The notes below the pieces were generated by a model. The model ran no database searches, was not told the DNA's origin, and saw only the letters and a list, made by a program, of their open reading frames with translations. The position numbers and the translations under genes are program-made. 64,000 nucleotides of DNA from assembly GCF_010093815.1 (NCBI RefSeq), contig NW_022985550.1, positions 323,074 to 387,073 on the forward strand, written 5' to 3'. This stretch comes from Pseudovirgaria hyperparasitica (Eukaryota > Ascomycota > Dothideomycetes > Acrospermales > Acrospermaceae). Shown piece by piece: positions 57,075-64,000 of the stretch (its first letter is position 1; each line of letters begins with the position of its first letter).

Positions 57075-58930
57075 ACCCAACAGACAGGATACACCTATGA
57101 CTGTTTCTGCTTCCCAAGAAAAATTTAAAAATAAAAACGAGGAGGGGGGGAATACGTAGCACGCATGATGAGTTGTCACTTCTTCCTGACCGACTGACTG
57201 TGCGCCTTTTGACTGGGCGTGGATGAGTGTTTATGTGAGGGAGGGAGCGATAGAGTGAGTGAGAGAGGGCGAGGACACCGAGGACTGCGATGGTACTTAC
57301 GTCTCTCGTCTGGAAATTTGAGCAGAGAATGGAAAAACTTGGCTCTTTCGCACGCCTCTCTGTGTGTGCGTGTGTGCGTGCGGCCCCCAGTGCCTGTTAG
57401 CGAGGGCAACTTACCTACCTACCTACCAGCCCCCCCTCCCCTGCCTGGTCCTCTTCCTCCAAGGACGCCACGGACGAAAGTCTGAAGAGCGGACGGATCC
57501 AATGAGGGAGGAAGGTTGAAGGATTACATCGAGCGAGTGAGTGAGTGAGTGGGCAGGAGGACCGCAGGGAGAAGAAGTGAGTCTTCATGCGCGCGGCGCG
57601 CTATCTTGGCAACAGTCCTCTTGCATTCAGTGCTTGCTTGATTGCTTTACAAAAGACTTTTTCACAGGACGACTTTTGTTGTTTCGGTGAAGCGGACGCG
57701 TGCTGATTCGTTGCCGACGCAGCACCGGCGGACCAGACCAGGCTTGCGGCAACAAGGTGTCACCGACTTTCTTTGCTCGTCCCAGCCAAGCGCTCGGAAG
57801 AACGAAAGATCGAAAGAAAGAAAGAAAAAAAAAAAACTTGGAATGATTACTGGGATGAGAGTCTACCGTTTCGGAATCACAGCTGTGCGGTGTGAAGGCG
57901 GTGGACGTGGTGGTGGTGGTGGTGGCCAATGTTATTGCAAGGACCGCACTGTCAGATGGAAGCTGGAACGGACGGAGGAGGGCACTGGGCAGTCTGTACT
58001 CGATAGGCAGCAGCATCAACAACGAAAGGTCAGCGAAATGATGGAATAATTAATATTCGAGCGCGAGTGTGTGCGTGTGTGTGTTGTGGGCGGAGATGAC
58101 GAGCGAGCCGAAATTAAAGATTCGGTATGCTTTGTGGCGGTGATGGGGACGCCGGCCAGTAGGTGGTAGTAGAGCAGTGGGAGGTAGTCAACAAGTCGTA
58201 ATGTTATTATGATTATTCTTAGTGTGAGTGGTGGTGTGTTGCGGCTCGTGTGGTGCAGGCAAACGGTCTGATCTGGGAATACAAGGGGGAGGGGAGGGAG
58301 GGGGGGGGGATCCTGGTGAGTTCGCGGGAGAAGCGTCCGTGCCAGAGAATGCCTCTCTCCCTTTCTTTCCGTGTTTCCCCCCCCAAGTGCCCGTCCAGTG
58401 TTTCGGACGGAGGTTGGACGAGTCACCAGTGGTGTGGATTGGACTGATCTGAGAGAGTGGAGAGTGTCTGGATGCGTGCTGGATGGATGCTGAATGCTGC
58501 TGAAAAGACAGCTCGAATATCAATCGTCAGCCTGTGGCCACTGGTGACATGCTGCCTCTACTGGACCTGAGACCTTGAGACCTGAGACCGACCGGCGCAC
58601 CCTTACCACCTTACGCCTTTGGACGAACACATTCCAATACTAATTAACTAGCTAGCTAGCAAAAGGGCAAATGGACTATATTCCCAGGGCATTGGGCGCG
58701 TGTAGCCACCACGGGCTGGACTCTGCTCAAATGGCAGCAGCACGCACAGAGTACAGTGTAGTCCAAAGGAGAAAAAAAGAGACTCTGTGTATGTGTGTGT
58801 GTGTGTTTGATGCAATGCAGCATCGAGCGGTAGGGTGCGCCACCGTGCCAGTGCCTCGGGAATAACCTAATACACTTGCAATCTGCACGAATGCCCATCT
58901 CATCAAGTGCGTGCAGCGTCGTCGTCACAG

Positions 58931-58931
<1 letters not shown>

Positions 58932-58967
<36 letters not shown>
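58932..58967. repeat. CA microsatellite, 18 units
   Basis: Perfect (CA)18, the longest dinucleotide array in the window; can adopt Z-DNA. Confidence 0.95.
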
Positions 58968-58969
<2 letters not shown>

Positions 58970-59742
58970 ATCAGCGGGAGCGTCGCCATGTAGATAACTT
59001 TAGATGATGATGGTTGATGATAGCAACGTGCCGGATGATGAGAGAGTGCCAGTCAGTGCTGCTCGGAGAATAACACCAGACATGTTCTATGACTGCGTCT
59101 ATGGCGAAGATGAAGTCCTCCATGTTCCATGTGCAAGAGCAGTAATCGGCGAAATGAAGGGCAAATATCAAAAAGTCAAGTTGGGCATCGAAGCATCCAA
59201 GCATCCCAAGCGCGGACTCATACGTGAATAGAGCAGATTAGCAGGAGGATTACCAATCCCTGGGTAGACGTGAGTCGCCCTCCTCGACACGACTGTGACT
59301 CTCGAGCCTTATATTCTCCTTCGACGAAACGCAGGGAGAGGGCAAAGCTTAAATGTGCATCAATCGTACGTGTGTGTGTGTGTTTGCCTACGAGGTTAAG
59401 CAGCGCGTGCAGCCCTGCGCCGGACGTGTAGAGCTAAACTGTCCGTCCAGTTTCATGAGTTGGTGACTACTACGTACGGCAAGGCTGAAGCACGACGGAC
59501 TGGAGGCTCCATCTGTGTGTGTAGTGTAGTGTTGCTTGCTTGCGTGTGCGTGTTTGCTTTGCCTTCAGAGGAGGCTGGAGGGAGTAGGGAATAATTAATT
59601 AGGGAGTAAAGTAATACCCAGGTCCAGGCTCACTCGGTCGTATTTTATGATTTCATCAGAGACAACAGAGCCCTGTCACTCTCGCATAAGCCGTCCAACG
59701 CTCTGTGTCATCATGGAACATCATCACTGTTGGGGCCTGGAG

Positions 59743-59775
59743 TGTCGTCGTCGTCGTCGTCGTTGTCGTTGTCGT
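59743..59775. repeat. GTC/GTT triplet microsatellite
   Basis: About eleven triplets, GTC first and then alternating GTT and GTC, continuing into a GTA/GCA patch. Confidence 0.85.
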
Positions 59776-60683
59776 AGCAGTAGTAGTGGCAGTTCGACTG
59801 CAGACAGCCGCAGTCACGAGTCGTCACTATGTCATTCATTCAGTATCACGAAGACTGGGAAAGAAAGGCAAAAAGAGAGTGTAATTAATCAATGATAATG
59901 TTATAATTATTCTTATTCTTATTCCTATTATTACCATTACTGCGACCGGGACGGGGACGGGTCGACAGGTTCCACCGCCGCCCAGCACTCAACCAACTTT
60001 CTTCCCTTGCCTTGGCTGCCGCGCGAAGTTGTCTAAGCCACAAAACCCACTACGATCCACTTCCCTCTCCCCTAACTCTCCTTCATCATCACACATACCC
60101 CCCCCCCTCCCTCTTCGCCATCTCCCACGGCCGGGCGCTGGCTCTCTCGCAAGTTTATGAGCGACAGGGGTCGTTTAGGAGTCGTCGATTAGTCGATTCC
60201 ACTCGATACCCCCCGACCTGCTGCAACTACTTCTAGGCCTGTCCGCCCATTCTCAGCACGTCTCTGGTGCTTTTCCCCTACCAAGCCTTTTTGCTATTCA
60301 CACACTGTGTGTAAAAACTATTCCAACATTCCACCACTTCTTCTCAATTATCAATCAGGATCTCTCCTCTTCGAGATCCTTTGTTCCAGCATCTTCTAGC
60401 CGGATCCAGCAACACATAGCCAATGTCGAGAGCAGGACTGCCAACCACCTCCCTCCTCTTCTCCACTCGTCCTCCACACAACAACAGGAACAACGACATC
60501 TTCTGCGACACAAGATACATTCAAGATTTTGGCCAGCATTCGCCACGGTGAGGTGACGGGCTTATAACTCGCTCCTCTCACGCCTCCCAAACAAATCCTA
60601 TTCCTCCGACCGACCATACTCTTTCATCTTTTTTCGAGAAAAAAAAGACGCGCGCTCGTTAAAAGCGCACATTGTTTGCATCC

Positions 60684-61913
60684 ATGTATGCGACACCGCA
60701 GTATCCACCGGGCTACACCCACTACGACTACTACCGAACCCCTCCAGTGTCGCCGTCGCCAAACCCTCAATACTACTCCCCGCGATACTCGACCCACAAT
60801 GCCTCCCCGTCCCCGCGAGCCTCTCCCTCCGTAAAGGGCCACAGCCGACGCGCGAGCCACCACGACCCTCCACAATACACGGCCTATGCCTCACCTCGTC
60901 CATCTTACTATGGTCGGTATGCCTCGCCGCAACATCAGGCATACTACGCGTCGCACAATACCACGTCGCGACGCGAATCCGACTATGTAAGTAACGATCA
61001 TTTCTACCGCTCAAAGGCACGGCGCTACACCGGTACGGACGCATATCCAGACCGCGACGCCCGTACTTCACACTACGCCGGCCGGACGTATGTTGTCTTT
61101 GACGACAGCGACGACTATCCGTACGACCACAACAGCCGCACGCCACCTCCTCCCTACGAGGAATATTATCACCATTACCGCTATGCGCAGCCCGCTGATC
61201 ATTCTCATCGCGATCAGGTCCCCGTATACACAGGTACAGATAGTGTGCCCCAGCAGCCCCCGCGTGCTCGACGACACTCCAACAACACCACCACCCGTCC
61301 CACACAACCGCAGCCAAAGTCAAAGCACCCACCCAAGCCCTCGCACCCCGCTGCCACCGAAGAAGACGCCCGCCGCGCACAGATACCTGCTGGCTACAAC
61401 ACCAAGAACTGGGACCCCGCCGAAGAGCCCATCCTCCTTCTCGGCAGTGTCTTTGACGCCAACAGTCTCGGTCGGTGGATTTACGACTGGACTGCCTTTG
61501 TCCACCCGCGCGCCTCCCCCCTTGCCGAGATGGCCGGCGACCTGTGGATCCTCCTCATCAAGCTGGCCGGCAACGTCAAGCGCGCCGAGGAAGTCAGCCC
61601 GCTCGTCCGGTGCAAAGAGTCGCGCGAGATTGTCGAGGACTTTCTCGAGTCCGGCGAGCGGCTGTGGACCCGGTTCGGCAAGCTGCTAAAGGTGTGCGAG
61701 GAGTACATGTGGAAGCCTTCAAAAGACGGCAAGTCAGGGCGGGCGGAGAAGCCGGCCGTCATGGGCCGCGACAGCGGTGTCGAGTTTGTCGACAGCATGT
61801 TTGGCCGTGACCGCGAGCTGGAGCGCACGGAGAAGCTGATGACGGCGATGCGACTGTGGGACATTCGCTTCGAGGCCAACTGCAAGGACATCCTGAAGCA
61901 CCCCGACCTTTGA
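60684..61913 (+). CDS. Pro/Tyr/Ser-rich protein with a conserved C-terminal domain
   Basis: Single exon, 409 aa, ATG at 60684 (MYATPQYPPGY). Residues 1-245 are low complexity, dominated by Tyr, Pro, Ser, His and Arg, with many PxY and YxxP steps (a likely disordered or phase-separating segment). From about residue 230 the sequence becomes ordered: IPAGYNTKNWDPAEEPILLLGSV, then FDANSLGRWIYDWTAFVH, EMAGDLWILLIKLAGNVKRAEE, IVEDFLESGERLWTRFGKLLKVCEEYMW, and FGRDRELERTEKLMTAMRLWDIRFEANC. This helical domain looks well conserved; I recall similar fungal proteins carrying vague cell-wall names, but no function is shown. No signal peptide, so a wall role is not supported. Confidence 0.75.
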   Translation: MYATPQYPPGYTHYDYYRTPPVSPSPNPQYYSPRYSTHNASPSPRASPSVKGHSRRASHHDPPQYTAYASPRPSYYGRYASPQHQAYYASHNTTSRRESDYVSNDHFYRSKARRYTGTDAYPDRDARTSHYAGRTYVVFDDSDDYPYDHNSRTPPPPYEEYYHHYRYAQPADHSHRDQVPVYTGTDSVPQQPPRARRHSNNTTTRPTQPQPKSKHPPKPSHPAATEEDARRAQIPAGYNTKNWDPAEEPILLLGSVFDANSLGRWIYDWTAFVHPRASPLAEMAGDLWILLIKLAGNVKRAEEVSPLVRCKESREIVEDFLESGERLWTRFGKLLKVCEEYMWKPSKDGKSGRAEKPAVMGRDSGVEFVDSMFGRDRELERTEKLMTAMRLWDIRFEANCKDILKHPDL

Positions 61914-62309
61914 AGGATGACTTTGTCCGTCTGTCTTGTGCTCTCTCTCTACGGGATATTAACTGGGTTTTTCCTATATGATTCTGCTGTTTATCTGCTT
62001 TCGCGCACGATATACCCATTTCCTTTTTATCTCCATATATTGTAATATACCAACCAACCATCCATCCAACCCTCCATCTATCCCACTTCTCCTTCCCTCC
62101 TTCCTGTCTCAGTCTCTTGGTTTTTCTTTCCCTTGTCGGACGCGAACAAAAAAGAGTTTCGGGGAGGGGTCTGGGCCTGTACAACTAGAACATGGTGCAT
62201 TTTCCAACGGCGCTGCTTTTACTCAACGCTTGTTTCCTTTTCTTCGTCTTTTTCTTTTTCCGGTCGGTCTTGGCTAGCTTTGTTGGTGTGAGTTCCGCAT
62301 TTACACCCC

Positions 62310-62354
62310 GGGGGCTGCTTGGGGGGGTTTTTTTTGGGGGGGGGATGGGAGGGG
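62310..62354 (+). other. G-run cluster, quadruplex-prone
   Basis: Five G-runs of 5, 7, 9, 3 and 4 within 45 nt, with one T8 spacer between the second and third. Confidence 0.75.
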
Positions 62355-62916
62355 ATACCCAAAAGAAAAAAGTTTCATCGATTTATACCATGGATCAGTC
62401 TTTTTTTGGCGGGGGATTTGAGGGGCTTTAACTAGAGGCGGGGAGGAAACAGGAATTGGAATCGTGCGAACGAATGACTTGGATTGACTGAAGCGAGACG
62501 TATGTTTCTTTTTTTTAGTAGTAGTAGATTTTTAGATGTTTAGATTTGTGGTTTGGGAGGGGATGATGGGAAGGGGGAAGGCCGCGCGAGCGGTAGTAGT
62601 TTTAGTTTGAGATATGCTGTTATAGTTTATACCCCTTTTTAATGCTTGTGTTTGGTTTGGGATTTTGTTGTTGGTTTTGGGGTTTGTGTTTGTGTGTTTG
62701 TGTATTAGTGTGTGTATCGTCTATCTACATCCATCCAGAGACACCGGACTAGTTGCAGTTGCATGCCCTGAGCGTACACATACATACACATACAGAGACA
62801 GAGACAGATACACATACACATACACCCGTCCGTCCCGTCGCCACCATCATCGCCACCCGTTGTGGCGCTGCACAGACAATATATGCTCGTATGAACATCT
62901 GCGGGATCCATTCCAG

Positions 62917-62950
62917 ACTGTACTGTACTGTACTGTACCGTACCGTACTG
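62917..62950. repeat. TACTG pentanucleotide repeat
   Basis: Seven units of TACTG with two TACCG variants. Confidence 0.85.
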
Positions 62951-63070
62951 CAGGACACGATATACCAGACGCGCCGGACCTCGTACCGTGGCGAATATGT
63001 ATGTATGCATGTCACGTCGCGTTGTGTCGACGGCTTGCGGTGGTATCTTGTGCTGTGTTTGATGTCCGGT

Positions 63071-63100
63071 GTATGGGTTTGTATGGGTTTGTATGGGTTT
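63071..63100. repeat. Three 10-bp units GTATGGGTTT
   Basis: Three perfect copies, followed by a GTAT microsatellite. Confidence 0.9.
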
Positions 63101-63426
63101 GTATGTATGTATGTGTTTGTATGTATGTATTTGTGCTTTTGCTGCGTGCGTGCGTGCGTGTGTGCGTGCGTGTGTGCGTGCATGCAGTATATATGTGTAG
63201 TATATGTATATGTACATGTACAGTGGTATATACTAGATCCGAAGATTGGACTGGACTGGCCTGGGCTGGACTAATTAGGCTTGTTATGTGTGTATGTATG
63301 TACCGTTGCTAGGATGTGCAAGGATGCACTTGTACTTGGTGTATGGGAGATGGATGTGGGTACTCGGGTGAGTGAGTGACTGACTGACATGTACGGTCTG
63401 CTTTGAGGGCAGTACGTGAAGTTTGC

Positions 63427-63460
63427 ATGTATGTATGTATGTATGTATGTATGTATGTAT
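63427..63460. repeat. ATGT tetranucleotide microsatellite
   Basis: About 8.5 perfect ATGT units, flanked by ATAC/CATG so that the ends are partly palindromic. Confidence 0.92.
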
Positions 63461-63470
63461 ACATGATACG

Positions 63471-63514
63471 CGAGTCATGGACGAGTCATGGACGAGTCAT
63501 GTACGAGTCATGGA
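63471..63514. repeat. Four 11-bp units CGAGTCATGGA
   Basis: Four tandem copies, the third with one change (GTA for GGA). Each contains GAGTCAT, which read on the minus strand is ATGACTC. Confidence 0.88.
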
Positions 63515-63881
63515 CGCGAGTATGTAGTGCTCGTCGTGTTTGATGCCTTGGATAGACTGGACTGGATGGGGATAGGAGAGGTCTGGAGGGCGCGATACTG
63601 ATATCGATACTGTGAATATACATATACGTCTATCGAGTCCATTCACTAATTACTCATGATCTTCTGCGATTTCGAGTTGGACTTGACTTCAGAAGCGGGA
63701 GAATGGAGTATGGCTGGCGTATATATCAGTACTGTAGGCACCTAATACGAATACCGTCTACCGGTCGGCAAGTATTAGGTAGGAGGTAATTGATATAAGC
63801 ATAAACACGCCCCCCCTTAGCCTTGGGATGACTCACTTCTCTCACTTCGCTCTCGCCAACCACGCCTCACGTCTGATGCCC

Positions 63882-63908
63882 GTGGTGGTGGTGGTGGTGG
63901 TGGTGGTC
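63882..63908. repeat. GTG triplet microsatellite
   Basis: About nine GTG/GGT triplets. Confidence 0.9.
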
Positions 63909-64000
63909 AGCGTCAGACATGGCAACAGCAATCTAAGTCATCTATTAAGAGTCATAAATTAGTGGTTAGTTAGTTAAAGGGGGGGTGGGCTGCCCTCGAA

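Larger units (their letters stand above)
56289..60683. other. 4.4-kb non-coding stretch rich in simple repeats
   Basis: No gene supported. It holds TATG at 56818-56838, ACGC/CGCA at 56953-56970, GACC at 57037-57074, GAGT near 57530-57552, a GGT run at 57908-57923, CA at 58932-58967, and GTC/GTT at 59743-59775. From about 59980 to 60683 the plus strand is C/T-rich, as in a long leader of the next gene. Donor-like GTAAGT sites occur on the minus strand near 57290 and 57410, which could belong to an unseen non-coding transcript. Confidence 0.5.
61914..64000. other. Intergenic, right end, rich in short tandem repeats
   Basis: 2.1 kb with no supported gene. The first 300 bp are T/C-rich 3' flank. 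It contains a G-run cluster, three small tandem repeats and several microsatellites (separate entries). Confidence 0.5.

Noticed and set aside
62665-63312. 200-codon Cys/Val/Tyr-rich frames near the right end
   Set aside because: They are built from GTAT/GTGT microsatellites and are open on both strands.

Overview
The window looks like nuclear DNA of a filamentous ascomycete (Pezizomycotina; Dothideomycetes is my best guess but is not proven). The signs are many short introns (mostly 48-75 nt) with GTAAGT/GTATGT-type donors and CTAAC/CTGAC-type branch points, ATP-citrate lyase split into two head-to-head subunit genes, a HET-domain gene, a SUV39/DIM-5-type H3K9 methyltransferase, and an AT-rich tract that looks like the product of repeat-induced point mutation (RIP). 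All gene models below were assembled by hand by joining open segments at splice sites that restore a known family or an open frame; coordinates are outer CDS limits and exon limits are given in the text.

Layout. 0-8 kb: the 3' end of a queuosine-salvage glycosylase gene, ORC6, then the divergent pair acl1/acl2 around a 1.65-kb shared promoter. 9.6-13.2 kb: a cytochrome P450 convergent with GID4/VID24. 14.3-20.8 kb: mago nashi and beta-COP (SEC26) back to back, then a sphingoid long-chain-base kinase. 21.8-28.8 kb: an Apq12-like membrane protein, an orphan 199-aa protein, a three-LIM paxillin-like protein and an orphan 185-aa protein. 30.3-35.8 kb: a 37-copy 15-bp minisatellite leading directly into a HET-ZZ gene, which faces a VWA-Hint gene interrupted by one in-frame stop. 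36.6-38.6 kb: TRM8 convergent with RRP1. 38.7-40.9 kb: an AT-rich, RIP-like relic that runs right up to the first codon of the chromodomain-SET H3K9 methyltransferase. 40.9-45.6 kb: gene-poor, with one small membrane protein. 45.7-49.6 kb: an omega-class glutathione transferase, an orphan basic/Q-rich protein and eIF3h. 50.7-56.3 kb: a conserved orphan, PUF6 and a coiled-coil basic protein. 56.3-60.7 kb: a 4.4-kb non-coding stretch loaded with microsatellites, then a P/Y/S-rich protein with a conserved C-terminal domain, then 2 kb of microsatellites and small tandem repeats.

Functions. Most recognisable genes are single-copy housekeeping genes (replication origin binding, acetyl-CoA supply, vesicle coat, exon junction complex, translation initiation, ribosome assembly, tRNA methylation). 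The accessory part is 28-46 kb: HET-ZZ, VWA-Hint, the RIP-like tract, the methyltransferase and the gene-poor block. No rRNA, tRNA, CRISPR array or intact transposon was recognised by eye. The strongest leads for follow-up are the minisatellite leader of the HET gene, the interrupted VWA-Hint gene opposite it, the H3K9 methyltransferase whose whole 5' flank is RIP-like DNA, a palindrome 18 nt upstream of TRM8, and four 11-bp-spaced Gcn4/CPC1-like cores near the right end.
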